Assembly: GCA_028382005.1 (NCBI GenBank)
Contig: JAOESH010000005.1
Location: forward strand, 17,418-81,417
DNA: 64,000 nt
DNA from: Pseudomonadota bacterium
GTDB lineage: Bacteria > Pseudomonadota > Alphaproteobacteria > Puniceispirillales > Marisalimonadaceae
Direction of reading: 5' to 3'
The position numbers and the translations under genes are program-made. The stretch's first letter is position 1, and each line of letters opens with the position of its first letter. This document shows positions 52,509-63,103 of this stretch, in pieces. The notes under the pieces are model-generated. The model saw only the letters and a list, made by a program, of their open reading frames with translations. It was not told the DNA's origin and did no database searches.

Positions 52509-53837
52509 TTGAATAATATTATTAGTTATAAAAATAAGACAGTTGGAATTCTTGGTGTAGGAATGTCTGGTTTAGCTGCAGCTAAAGTTTTATTAAATTC
52601 TAATGCAAATGTATTTGCCTTTGACGACTTAAAAAAGAAGCCCCCTACCCTACCAAAATCAAATTGGATAAATTATCAAAAGTGGCCTTGGCTCGAGTTG
52701 TATGCTCTTGTTGTTAGTCCAGGAATACCCATTAATAAGGATATAAAGCATAAAGCCATTCAACTTGCATTAAATCATAATGTTAAAATTATAAATGATA
52801 TTGACCTATTTGTCGAAACTAAACCAAAAGCTAAAATTATTGGTATCACAGGAACAAATGGAAAATCCACGACAGTAGCACTGTTGCATCATATTTTGAA
52901 ATTGAATAAAATTAAAAGCGTAATTGGAGGTAACTTTGGTTTCCCTGCATGTGAAATTATTGATCCAGGCGATAATGGGGTAATTATCTTAGAATTATCT
53001 AGTTACCAATTAGACGGAGCAAGTAGCCTTATTCTAAACTTAGCGTCAATTATAAATATAACACCTGACCATCTAGATTATCATGACAATTTTGAAACTT
53101 ATATATCTTGCAAATTAAAAATTTTAAACTTTTTAAGTGATAATGGAACTCTTGTTCTAAATAAAAATAATGAACTTTTAGATACACTAATAACCAAAGA
53201 AAAGTATCAAGGAATAAATATTCTTAAAACACAGACTATAAATTCTCAAGATTTTATAAACGAAAACAGTTCTTTAGATGGCATCCATAATCAAGTCAAC
53301 GCTTCAATTGCAATTGCATTAGCTAAAAATTTAAATATTAATGATAAAAAAATTAAAGTATCAATCAAGAGCTTTAAAGGTTTGCCGCATCGAATGGAAA
53401 TCTTATATACCTCAAAAAAAATTAAGATAATTAATGATAGTAAGTCAACTAATGGAGAATCTACTGCAGCTGCTTTAAGTTCTTTCTGCAATGTATTCTG
53501 GATATTAGGTGGTCAACCCAAAATTGACGGTATTGGTAAAGCCAAAGATTATTTAGATAGAGTTGTAGAAAGTTTTATAATTGGCGAATCTTACGATTTT
53601 TTTGCAACACAAATATCTAAATATCCAAAAAAAATTAGATTAAATAAATGTACGACCCTTAAAAATGCAACCGAGCTTGCTATTAAGAAGGCTCAAATAT
53701 CAAATCTAAAAAAAATAGTTATACTACTATCACCTTCAGCTGCTAGTTTTGATCAATTTAAAAATTTTGAAGAAAGAGGAAATAAATTTAAAGAGATTAT
53801 AGACAGTCAAATAAGGGAAGGTGTTTTAATATGTTAA
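52509..53837 (+). CDS. murD: UDP-N-acetylmuramoylalanine-D-glutamate ligase MurD (TTG start)
   Basis: 442 aa; GITGTNGKST, LELSSYQLDG, NDSKSTNGESTAAAL, LSPSAASFDQFKNFEERGNKF. Confidence 0.95.
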   Translation: MNNIISYKNKTVGILGVGMSGLAAAKVLLNSNANVFAFDDLKKKPPTLPKSNWINYQKWPWLELYALVVSPGIPINKDIKHKAIQLALNHNVKIINDIDLFVETKPKAKIIGITGTNGKSTTVALLHHILKLNKIKSVIGGNFGFPACEIIDPGDNGVIILELSSYQLDGASSLILNLASIINITPDHLDYHDNFETYISCKLKILNFLSDNGTLVLNKNNELLDTLITKEKYQGINILKTQTINSQDFINENSSLDGIHNQVNASIAIALAKNLNINDKKIKVSIKSFKGLPHRMEILYTSKKIKIINDSKSTNGESTAAALSSFCNVFWILGGQPKIDGIGKAKDYLDRVVESFIIGESYDFFATQISKYPKKIRLNKCTTLKNATELAIKKAQISNLKKIVILLSPSAASFDQFKNFEERGNKFKEIIDSQIREGVLIC

Positions 53838-54973
53838 TAACACGTTCAGATAGATCCTATATAGCTCTTTGGTGGTGGAATATTGATAGATTATTATTAA
53901 CTAGTTTTTTAATATTAATACTTTTTGGTATTTTTCTTGTAATGGCTTCAAGCCAACATCTAGCTGAAACTTTAAACATATCATCACATCATTTCACTTT
54001 AAGACATATTTTCTTTGGAGTTCTAAGTGTTCCAGTCATTATTTTTTTCTCTATTTTAACTGAACGACAAACAAAAATTATTTGCATAGTTGGTTTTTTA
54101 ATATCAATGTGCCTTCTATTTTATATTCTAATTGAAGGGGAAAAGATAAAAGGAGCCCAAAGATGGTTATACATAGGAGATTTAAGCTTTCAACCTAGTG
54201 AGGTATGTAAACCATTTTTTGTAGTGTTTAATGCATGGGTTTTATCATTATGGATTAAAAAAGAAAATTTTCCTGGTTGGTTATGGTCAATAGGATCAAT
54301 AGTTTTGATTTCAATTTTTTTGTTATTACAACCAGATGTTGGCATGACAATTGTAATGATATTTACTTGGGGTTTTCAATTATTTATTACTGGAATACCT
54401 CTTATTATTATAATATCCTTAGTTTTAGCTTTCCCAATATTTATGATATTAGCATATAACCATTTTGGTCACGTAAAAATTAGAATAGATAGTTTTATAA
54501 GTGGTAAGACCCATCAAATTTCAAAATCATTACAATCTTTTGAATCAGGAGGTTTTTGGGGAAAGGGTCCAGGAGAAGGGTTTTACAAAAAATCTTTACC
54601 TGATGCTCATTCTGACTTTGTGTTTGCGGTTGCTGCAGAAGAATATGGCGTACTGTTATGTTCTTTAATTATAATAATTTATGCATTAATTGTTCTTAGA
54701 TCCTTCTTATTAACTCTCAAAAACACCAATCTTTTCTTTATTCTTTCTGTGAGTGGTTTAGCTTTTCAATTTGGATTTCAATCATTAATTCATATGGCTA
54801 GTAACATAGATCTTATTCCCACAAAAGGAATGACATTACCTTTTCTATCCTATGGTGGATCTTCTATTTTAGCTTCAGCAATAACAGCTGGTATTTTACT
54901 TTCATTAACAAGAAAAAATACATCATTAGAGACTATTTCAAGAAAAGAAAATATTAGGAAAGTCAAAGAATAA
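53831..54973 (+). CDS. ftsW: SEDS-family peptidoglycan polymerase FtsW
   Basis: 380 aa, polytopic; GAQRWLYIG, LQPDVGMTIVM, LPDAHSDFVFAVAAEEYG, LPFLSYGGSS. Confidence 0.95.
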   Translation: MLITRSDRSYIALWWWNIDRLLLTSFLILILFGIFLVMASSQHLAETLNISSHHFTLRHIFFGVLSVPVIIFFSILTERQTKIICIVGFLISMCLLFYILIEGEKIKGAQRWLYIGDLSFQPSEVCKPFFVVFNAWVLSLWIKKENFPGWLWSIGSIVLISIFLLLQPDVGMTIVMIFTWGFQLFITGIPLIIIISLVLAFPIFMILAYNHFGHVKIRIDSFISGKTHQISKSLQSFESGGFWGKGPGEGFYKKSLPDAHSDFVFAVAAEEYGVLLCSLIIIIYALIVLRSFLLTLKNTNLFFILSVSGLAFQFGFQSLIHMASNIDLIPTKGMTLPFLSYGGSSILASAITAGILLSLTRKNTSLETISRKENIRKVKE

Positions 54974-54974
54974 T

Positions 54975-56129
54975 ATGAAACAAAGTAGTAAAATATTAAT
55001 AGCAGCAGGTGGAACGGGAGGACATATTTTCCCAGCTTTATCAATCATAAATGAAATTAAAGTAAATGATTTTATAGTTATTACTGATCAAAGAGGAGAA
55101 AATTATTTTAATAAATTTTTCAGTAATAAAAAAATTAATTATAGGATATTTGTCCATAAAGTTTCAAGTCCAAGCAGTAAAATATTTACAAATAAATTAA
55201 AATCACTATTTCAATTATTACTTTCACTTTTAAAGACAATCTTTTTAATAGTATCGCATAAACCACAAGTAATCGTTGGATTTGGTGGATATCCGTCAGT
55301 AGCCCCAATTATAGCTGGTAAATTATTTAAAATACCCTCCATCATTCACGAACAGAATGCAATTATTGGAAGAGCTAACAAATTTCTGAGTAAAATATCA
55401 AACCTTCTAGCTTTATCTTTTTTTGAAACTAAAAATATTGAAAACAATCAAAACATAATTTTCACAGGAAATCCTACAAGGGAAGAATTTAGTAATCTTG
55501 GAAAATTAAAATATTCTATCCCAACAGAAAAACAAAAGTTTACAATATTAATTGTTGGAGGAAGTCTTGGAGCTAATTTTTTTTCAAATCAAGTGACTGC
55601 TATTATATGTTCTCTTCCAAAAGAAATAAGAGAAAAAATATATGTTATTCAACAGGTTAGAAAAGCGGACAAAGACAATGTAAAGGACATATATTACGAA
55701 CATCAAATAGATTGTGAAATAGAAGTTTTTTTTGAAGATATATTTAAAAAATTTAAAAAAGCACATATTATAATTACCCGTTCAGGAGGATCAAGCGTAG
55801 CTGAGATTTTAACTTCAAGTAAACCAGTAATATTTATTCCATTACCAACTGCGTTGGATAATCACCAATTAGAAAACACTAAATTAATTACAAAGAGTGG
55901 TGGTGGATGGGCATTTAATCAAAATACTAAAACAGCTAAAAATTTAAAAAAATTAATAGAAAATCTTATTAAAAATCCAAATAAACTTCTTGTTGCAAAC
56001 AATAAAATTAAAAAATTATCTAAAGACCTTCAGATTAAACGTCAAAATAAATCTCCTGCAGAGTTATTTTCAAACGTCTTGATTAACCTTATTAATGCTA
56101 ACCAAAAGAAAACTTCAAAACCATGTTAA
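54975..56129 (+). CDS. murG: UDP-GlcNAc-lipid intermediate transferase MurG
   Basis: 384 aa; AAGGTGGHIFPALSI, GFGGYPSVAP, HEQNAIIGRANKFL, ITRSGGSSVAEI. Confidence 0.96.
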   Translation: MKQSSKILIAAGGTGGHIFPALSIINEIKVNDFIVITDQRGENYFNKFFSNKKINYRIFVHKVSSPSSKIFTNKLKSLFQLLLSLLKTIFLIVSHKPQVIVGFGGYPSVAPIIAGKLFKIPSIIHEQNAIIGRANKFLSKISNLLALSFFETKNIENNQNIIFTGNPTREEFSNLGKLKYSIPTEKQKFTILIVGGSLGANFFSNQVTAIICSLPKEIREKIYVIQQVRKADKDNVKDIYYEHQIDCEIEVFFEDIFKKFKKAHIIITRSGGSSVAEILTSSKPVIFIPLPTALDNHQLENTKLITKSGGGWAFNQNTKTAKNLKKLIENLIKNPNKLLVANNKIKKLSKDLQIKRQNKSPAELFSNVLINLINANQKKTSKPC

Positions 56130-57529
56130 AACGTCCGGAAAATTTAGGTATTATTCATTTCATTGGAATTGGTGGAATTGGTATGAGTGGAATAGCAGAG
56201 ATACTAATGCAATCAGGATATTTAGTTCAAGGCAGTGATATCAATGCGAGTAATAATACTAAACGATTAGAAAAACTTGGAATAAAAATTTTTATTGGAC
56301 AAAAAAAAACGAATATAATAAATGCTAAAATAATTGTTGTTTCAACAGCTATATCTCAAAACAACGAAGAATTGATAGAAGCAAAGAAAATTTTTCTTCC
56401 AATCGTTCATCGAGCTGAAATGCTAGGGGAATTGATGCGTTTAAAGCAATCTATAGCAATAGCTGGTACGCATGGTAAAACAACCACTACTTCATTGATT
56501 GCTAAAATGATTGAAGAAAATGGAATGGATCCTACGATAATAAATGGAGGAATAATATCATCTTTAGATTCCAACGCCCGATTGGGAAAAGGAGAATGGA
56601 TGGTAGTTGAAGCTGATGAAAGTGATGGGAGCTTTGCAAAACTGAACCCTACAGCAGCAATCATAACAAATATTGATCTAGAACATCTTGACTATCATAA
56701 AAGTGAAGAAAATTTAGAATTAGCATTTTTTAATTTTATATCTTCTATACCTTTTTATGGTTTCATTTGTTTATGTACTGATCATCCTAGAGTACAAAAA
56801 TTAATTTCAAAGTTAGAAGATAAAAAAATAATTACTTATGGTTTGTCTGCTAATGCAGATGTAAGAGCTACAAATATTGTTTACAAAAATAATAAAATGA
56901 ACTTTACACTAAAAGTATCAAACCGACGAGACACTATAACTAACACATATGAAATAGAGTTTTCTATGATAGGTATTCATAATGTTCAAAACGCTTTAGC
57001 AACCATTGCAACTGGAATAGAAATGAAAATTCCAATTGAAAAAATAAAAAACACTCTAAGAACATTTACAGGTGTACAAAGACGTTTTCAAACTGTTGGT
57101 AGCTTTAAAAATACTACAATTATAGATGATTATGGTCACCACCCAGTTGAGATAAATGCAGCCTTAGCTGCTGCAAGGTTACTTACTCCTAAAAATAAAA
57201 TCATAAGCATTTTTCAACCACATCGTTATAGCAGACTCAAAGATCTTTTTAATGAATTTTGTAGCTCTTTTAATGATGCTGATCACGTTTTACTTCTAGA
57301 TGTATATCCAGCAGGAGAGAAACTTATGAAGGGTTTTGAAAGTACTGATTTAGAAAATGGACTTTCCAAATATGGACATAAAAATGTGTCATACGTAAAG
57401 AATGAAAGAGTTTTGATCAGCAAACTCCTTAATCTTATTAGCCCAAACGATATCATTATATGTCTTGGAGCAGGGTCAATAACAAGGATTGCTAATAACT
57501 TAGAAGAAGAGCTCAATAATGAATATTAA
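56123..57529 (+). CDS. murC: UDP-N-acetylmuramate-L-alanine ligase MurC
   Basis: 468 aa; IHFIGIGGIGMSGIAEIL, AGTHGKTTTTS, EADESDGSF, DDYGHHPVEI. Confidence 0.97.
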   Translation: MLKRPENLGIIHFIGIGGIGMSGIAEILMQSGYLVQGSDINASNNTKRLEKLGIKIFIGQKKTNIINAKIIVVSTAISQNNEELIEAKKIFLPIVHRAEMLGELMRLKQSIAIAGTHGKTTTTSLIAKMIEENGMDPTIINGGIISSLDSNARLGKGEWMVVEADESDGSFAKLNPTAAIITNIDLEHLDYHKSEENLELAFFNFISSIPFYGFICLCTDHPRVQKLISKLEDKKIITYGLSANADVRATNIVYKNNKMNFTLKVSNRRDTITNTYEIEFSMIGIHNVQNALATIATGIEMKIPIEKIKNTLRTFTGVQRRFQTVGSFKNTTIIDDYGHHPVEINAALAAARLLTPKNKIISIFQPHRYSRLKDLFNEFCSSFNDADHVLLLDVYPAGEKLMKGFESTDLENGLSKYGHKNVSYVKNERVLISKLLNLISPNDIIICLGAGSITRIANNLEEELNNEY

Positions 57530-58412
57530 CTCATTCAAAGATAAGTTTTTAAACGAAGTTCAATTTGATTATGAATTAGCAAGATTCACTTGGTTTGGAG
57601 TTGGTGGTAGAGCTGAAATCTTATTCATAGCAGAAGATTTAATGTCTTTGAGTAATTTTTTAAACAACAAACCTAAAGAATTAAATTTATTAATTATTGG
57701 AGCTGGCTCTAATCTTCTAATTAGAGATAAAGGTTTTAAAGGCATTGTTGTGCTTACAAAAAAACTTAATAAAATTAACATTGATGAAAATCATATTATT
57801 ACAGCTGAAGCTGGAGCGACAGATGCCGATGTAGCTCGTTTTGCAAGAAATAATATAAGAGGTGGACTTGAATTCTTGTTAGGGATTCCTGGAACAATAG
57901 GTGGCGGTATAAAAATGAATTCAGGCGCATTTGGATCTGAATTTAAGGATGTATTAATAGACGTTAAAGCTATAAACCATTCTGGAAAATTTAGAACATT
58001 TACTAATAAAGAATTAGGGATGAATTACAGAAGTATTAAAATAAGTAAAGAATGGATTTTTTGTTCAGCAAGATTCCAAACCTTTAAAGATCAAAAAATC
58101 AATATAGAAAATAAAATGAAACAAATTATAGCTTTGAGAAGAGAAGCACAACCAACTGGAGTTAAAACAGGTGGAAGTACATTCAAAAATCCAGTTGGGA
58201 AAAAAGCATGGAAGTTAATAGATAAAGCAGGATGCCGAGGTTATAATATTGGCGGTGCAATGATTTCAGAAAAACATTGTAATTTTATAATAAATTCAAA
58301 AAAATCAACAGCTCAAGATATTGAGGATTTAGGTGAGTACGTAAAAGATAAAGTTAAAAAAACTTCTGGGATAGATTTGCATTGGGAAATTAAAAGAATT
58401 GGGACTAAATGA
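57519..58412 (+). CDS. murB: UDP-N-acetylenolpyruvoylglucosamine reductase MurB
   Basis: 297 aa; TWFGVGGRAEILF, LLIIGAGSNLLIRDKGFKG, GIPGTIGGGIKMNSGAFG, KTGGSTFKNP. Confidence 0.96.
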   Translation: MNINSFKDKFLNEVQFDYELARFTWFGVGGRAEILFIAEDLMSLSNFLNNKPKELNLLIIGAGSNLLIRDKGFKGIVVLTKKLNKINIDENHIITAEAGATDADVARFARNNIRGGLEFLLGIPGTIGGGIKMNSGAFGSEFKDVLIDVKAINHSGKFRTFTNKELGMNYRSIKISKEWIFCSARFQTFKDQKINIENKMKQIIALRREAQPTGVKTGGSTFKNPVGKKAWKLIDKAGCRGYNIGGAMISEKHCNFIINSKKSTAQDIEDLGEYVKDKVKKTSGIDLHWEIKRIGTK

Positions 58413-59341
58413 GAATAACTAAAAATACGCATGTTTTATTATTGAAAGGTGGTTTTGGCTTGGAACGAAATGTTTCTTTAAGATCTGCTAAGGCATGTTT
58501 AGAGGCTATTAAGGAAAATGGTTTAAAAGTTACTGAAATTGACATTGGTTTAAAAGGAATAAATGAATTAACTTCATTAAAAGTTGATGTGTGTTTTAAT
58601 GCATTACATGGAAAATTTGGTGAAGATGGAACAGTTCAAGGTTTATTAAATTTACTTAAAATACCTTATACTCACTCTGGTGTCACTGCTTCAGCAATTG
58701 CCATGAATAAAATCCATTTTAAAAGGTTAATAACAAATGCAACTGAAAATTCTGAAGACCCTATCATTTTTCCACAAACCTTAAGAATTATTAATGGAGA
58801 ATCATTACATATCAATAATTATGATGGTCCACATGTTATTAAACCTATCAATGGTGGCAGCTCTGTTGATGTTACAATTATCAAGGACAACAAAGAGAAA
58901 TCTTTTATAAAAAATAAAAATTCTGATGCATTAATGGCGGAGGTATTAGTTGGTGACAGAGAATTAACAGTTACTGTTTTAAAAGGAAAATCTCTAAGTG
59001 TTACAGAGATAACAACTGAAGAAAAACAAGATTTCTATAGTTATAAAGCAAAATACGATAAAAATAGTTCTTATCATGAAATTCCTGCTTTAATTCCAAA
59101 TAATATTTTTGATAAAGCAATGTCATGGGCTTTGAGAGCACACCAAATTATTGGTTGTAAAGGAATTTCAAGAACAGATTTCAGGTATGATAGTCTTTAT
59201 AATAAACTGTACATGTTAGAATTAAATACACAACCAGGTATGACTGAAACATCTCTAGCTCCAGAGCAAGCATTATTCTGTAAAATTAGTATGAAACAAT
59301 TGGTTAAAACTTTAATTGAGGAGGCAACCTTCGAATGCTAA
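58409..59341 (+). CDS. ddl: D-alanine-D-alanine ligase
   Basis: 310 aa; LLKGGFGLERNVSLRS, FNALHGKFGEDGTVQGLL, GISRTDFRYD, LNTQPGMTETSLAPEQA. Confidence 0.96.
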   Translation: MRITKNTHVLLLKGGFGLERNVSLRSAKACLEAIKENGLKVTEIDIGLKGINELTSLKVDVCFNALHGKFGEDGTVQGLLNLLKIPYTHSGVTASAIAMNKIHFKRLITNATENSEDPIIFPQTLRIINGESLHINNYDGPHVIKPINGGSSVDVTIIKDNKEKSFIKNKNSDALMAEVLVGDRELTVTVLKGKSLSVTEITTEEKQDFYSYKAKYDKNSSYHEIPALIPNNIFDKAMSWALRAHQIIGCKGISRTDFRYDSLYNKLYMLELNTQPGMTETSLAPEQALFCKISMKQLVKTLIEEATFEC

Positions 59342-60159
59342 ACTTCATTTTAAAGCAGAATACTGTTCCTAAACTCAATAATAGAGTTATGACTAGAAAA
59401 AACATTATTAATAATAATATATACTATTTAATAGCCCTTATTATATTTTCAATTTTCGTAATTTTTATAATTCAAACTGACTTTAAAAAACAAACAAAAT
59501 TATTTAACAAAATACTAATAAATAATGGATTTACCCTAAAAAACATAGAAATTTTGGGGATAAAGAATATATCTAGAGAGACTATATTAGCAATTGTGAA
59601 TGCTGAAAACCACTCTCATATTTTTAATGTAAATTTGTCAAACATATTCAATAACCTTAGTAAAAATGACTGGGTTAAAGATCTAAATATTGAGCGTGTT
59701 TTACCAAACACAATCAAAATTAATATAAAAGAGAAGAAACCTATAGGTATTTGGCAATACGAAATGAGCAATAGCCTTATAACAAAATATGGTGAAATAA
59801 TCTCTACAGAAAATGTTAACAAATTTAAAAATAATTTACCAATTATTCATGGAGATTATGCTAACAAAAATGCTCAATCTATACTTAAAATCCTAAAAAC
59901 AAATCAAGTTTTTATGAAAAATATATGGTCTTTAACTTTTATCAATAATAGAAGATGGAACTTACATTTTAAGCAAGGAATTATTATTCTCTTACCAACT
60001 AATGATGTATTAGCAGCATGGAACAAAATCATTAAACTACAAAAAGAGTATAATGTTTTAAACCTTGGTCTTACAGAAATAGATTTAAGAAATCCAAATA
60101 AAATACTAGCTAAAATTAACTTTGACAAAAATCTAATAAAACACAGGAAAAGTTTATGA
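59335..60159 (+). CDS. ftsQ: Cell division protein FtsQ
   Basis: 274 aa; TM plus POTRA (FTLKNIEILGIKNISRETILAIVNAE), WVKDLNIERVLPNTIKINIKEKKPIGIWQ. Confidence 0.9.
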   Translation: MLNFILKQNTVPKLNNRVMTRKNIINNNIYYLIALIIFSIFVIFIIQTDFKKQTKLFNKILINNGFTLKNIEILGIKNISRETILAIVNAENHSHIFNVNLSNIFNNLSKNDWVKDLNIERVLPNTIKINIKEKKPIGIWQYEMSNSLITKYGEIISTENVNKFKNNLPIIHGDYANKNAQSILKILKTNQVFMKNIWSLTFINNRRWNLHFKQGIIILLPTNDVLAAWNKIIKLQKEYNVLNLGLTEIDLRNPNKILAKINFDKNLIKHRKSL

Positions 60160-61412
60160 CGGTCTTGAGCCCAATAAAAAAGTCTAAAGATATCTACACT
60201 GTTATTGATATTGGAAATAATAAAATTTCTTGTTTAATAGGAACATCAGTAAAAACAAATGATGTCCAAATAAAGGTTTTGGGTTTTGGTCAGCATGCAT
60301 CTTTGGGAATGAACAATGGCTTAGTTACTAATATGCATCAAATTGCAAATTCAATTGCTAGAGCTGTTGAAGGTGCAGAAACAATGGTAGGCTTCCCAAT
60401 TAAAAACGTAATATGTAGTCTTGCTGGCGGAAGACCAATAACAAAAATAATCCGAAATGAGTTAAAAATTGAAAATGGTAAAATAGTAAAAAGTGATTTA
60501 GCAAAAATCCATAAGATTAATAAATTTAAACAAATAAGTAATTATGAACTCTTATCTTCTACACCAATTAAATACTTAATAGACAATAATAATTATGTTG
60601 ATAACCCTTTAGGGATGTTTTCCAACAATTTAATAGCAGACATTTCATATACTTATGGAAACAAAGCAATATTGAAGAACATAGCTACTGCTGTAGAATT
60701 ATGTCACCTTTCTGTAGAAAAATTCATAATTAGTCCAGAAGCATCTGGGGCTTCGACAATGATCAAAGATGAACGTAAAAATGGAGCAATTATTATTGAT
60801 TTAGGTGAAAGTATTACTAGTATTGGTGTTTTCATAAATGATGAAATTGTTTTTTCAGACTCTATTCCTGTTGGAGGAGTCCATATAACAAGTGATATAG
60901 TACGGGGACTGGGTACAAAGTCGGAAGATGCTGAGAAAGTAAAAATTCTTCATGGATCTGCTTTATCTAATGAAACTGATGAATTTACAAATATTGAAGT
61001 GCCAATTATTTCTGATCAAGGTGATATCCATAATCAGAAAATACCTAAAGCTATGTTAACTGCTATAATAAAGCCAAGAATAGAGGAAATTTTTGAGTTA
61101 ATAAAAAACAGATTAGATCAATTTCAAATTTTATCAAATCCAATAGATAAAATTGTTCTGTGTGGGGGAGGTGCAAACCTAAATAACATTAGGGAACTTG
61201 CGTCAACATATTTTAAAACTAATGTCAGGATAGGACGACCTATTGGCCTAATCGGCTTACCAGAAATAATGCAAACACCAACCTTTGCTTGCCTAGCTGG
61301 ATTATTAATTAAAAGTATAGAAAAAGAAAAAACACCAATGTTAAAAGAAAAGAATTCAGGTTTGTTTAGTTACTTTGGAAAAATAGGTAATTGGTTTGAT
61401 GAGAATTTGTAA
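60156..61412 (+). CDS. ftsA: Cell division protein FtsA
   Basis: 418 aa; TVIDIGNNKISCLIG, IIDLGESITSIGVF, PVGGVHITSDIVRGL, VLCGGGANLNNI. Confidence 0.95.
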   Translation: MTVLSPIKKSKDIYTVIDIGNNKISCLIGTSVKTNDVQIKVLGFGQHASLGMNNGLVTNMHQIANSIARAVEGAETMVGFPIKNVICSLAGGRPITKIIRNELKIENGKIVKSDLAKIHKINKFKQISNYELLSSTPIKYLIDNNNYVDNPLGMFSNNLIADISYTYGNKAILKNIATAVELCHLSVEKFIISPEASGASTMIKDERKNGAIIIDLGESITSIGVFINDEIVFSDSIPVGGVHITSDIVRGLGTKSEDAEKVKILHGSALSNETDEFTNIEVPIISDQGDIHNQKIPKAMLTAIIKPRIEEIFELIKNRLDQFQILSNPIDKIVLCGGGANLNNIRELASTYFKTNVRIGRPIGLIGLPEIMQTPTFACLAGLLIKSIEKEKTPMLKEKNSGLFSYFGKIGNWFDENL

Positions 61413-61450
61413 TTTTTGATAATATTAATTTAACAACTAAGGAGTAAACT

Positions 61451-63019
61451 ATGTCACTTAATATAACAATACCAGAGAATATAAATAATACTGAACCTAA
61501 AATATCTGTAATTGGTATTGGAGGAGCCGGTGGAAACGCAGTAAACACAATGATTAATGCCAATGTAGAAAACATTGACTTCATTGTTGCTAATACAGAT
61601 GGTCAAGCATTATCACGAAGTCAAACTAAAAGACAAATACAACTTGGTAAAAATTTAACTTCAGGACTAGGAGCTGGATCAGACGCTGACACAGGTAGAA
61701 AATCTGCAGAGGAGTCAATCGAAGAGATTTTATCAGAATTAGGTGATGTCAATATGTTATTTATTACTACTGGAATGGGTGGAGGCACTGGATCAGGGGC
61801 AGCCCCTGTTATTGCTAAAGCCGCAAAAGATAAAGGGATATTAACGGTAGCTGTTGTAACAAAACCTTTTGATTTTGAAGGTAAAAAAAGAATGGATGTT
61901 GCAGAAAATGGGTTATCTCTTCTAAAACAATGTGTTGATACGTTAATTGTTATTCCAAATCAAAATTTATTTAAAATTGCAAACGAAAAAACAACGTTTG
62001 CAGAAGCTTTTAAGATGGCTGACGACGTACTTTATCAAGGTGTATGTGGAATTACTGACTTAATCACTAACCCAGGAATGATTAATCTTGACTTTGCTGA
62101 TATCAAAACAATTATGGGGAATATGGGTAAAGCCATGATGGGAACTGGAGAAAGTTCTGGAGAAGAACGTGCAAAAAATGCAGCACAAGCAGCATTAAAT
62201 AATCCTTTACTAGATGACAGTAATATCCAAGGCGCTAAATCTATTTTGTTGAATATACAAGGTGGACCAGACATGGCTTTATTTGAAGTTGACGAAGCTG
62301 CAAGTAAAATTAGAAACGAAGTAGATGAAAACGCAAATATCATTTTCGGATCTTCCATAGATGAAAGCTTAGAAGGTATAATAAAAGTATCTGTTGTAGC
62401 CACAGGAATGAGTGAGACTTTACAAGAACAAAACGAGAAAGTTTTAGAAGATCAAAATAAAACTATCTCTGATCTTGAAAGTGATATGTCAATTATTAAA
62501 ACTGATGATGAAATTATTTTCGAAGATAATAATACTAATTTACCAGTTCAAAATGAGAAAATAGAACAAATTGATATAGAAAGTCAAATAAACGCATTAG
62601 AAATAGAAAACGATATTAAATTAAAAAATAGTGAATTTAAAAATATAATAGAAAGCGACATTTCAAAATCTGAAAATAATGACATAGATTTTATATTAGA
62701 AAAAAAACCAACTAATATATTTAAGCGAGTATCCTCATTTTTTGTTAATAAAGAAACAGATGAAAAATATTTACATCCAAATATTAATCATAAAAATAAA
62801 TTATTCGAAGATGATAAAAATAAAGAAATTGAAATAGTTAATGACAAAGAAAACGAAATTTCAGAGAAATTATTAAATAAAACTGATTTTTTTGAAATTG
62901 AAAATAAAAGTACAGTTACTGAACACCAAATAGATTTAATTAGCATGGATCAGGAATTAGAAGATATAGACGAAAAAGTTCTTGAAATACCTGCCTTTCT
63001 AAGGAGACAAGCAAATTAG
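61451..63019 (+). CDS. ftsZ: Cell division protein FtsZ with long C-terminal linker
   Basis: 522 aa; [36 protein letters not shown]-terminal peptide [12 protein letters not shown]. Confidence 0.98.
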   Translation: MSLNITIPENINNTEPKISVIGIGGAGGNAVNTMINANVENIDFIVANTDGQALSRSQTKRQIQLGKNLTSGLGAGSDADTGRKSAEESIEEILSELGDVNMLFITTGMGGGTGSGAAPVIAKAAKDKGILTVAVVTKPFDFEGKKRMDVAENGLSLLKQCVDTLIVIPNQNLFKIANEKTTFAEAFKMADDVLYQGVCGITDLITNPGMINLDFADIKTIMGNMGKAMMGTGESSGEERAKNAAQAALNNPLLDDSNIQGAKSILLNIQGGPDMALFEVDEAASKIRNEVDENANIIFGSSIDESLEGIIKVSVVATGMSETLQEQNEKVLEDQNKTISDLESDMSIIKTDDEIIFEDNNTNLPVQNEKIEQIDIESQINALEIENDIKLKNSEFKNIIESDISKSENNDIDFILEKKPTNIFKRVSSFFVNKETDEKYLHPNINHKNKLFEDDKNKEIEIVNDKENEISEKLLNKTDFFEIENKSTVTEHQIDLISMDQELEDIDEKVLEIPAFLRRQAN

Positions 63020-63103
63020 ATTATATTGAAATATTTCGTAATTATATGTGATTTGTATTTAATGCATAATAGTTTAAGTGTTATTATAGATAGGATATAA
63101 TTA

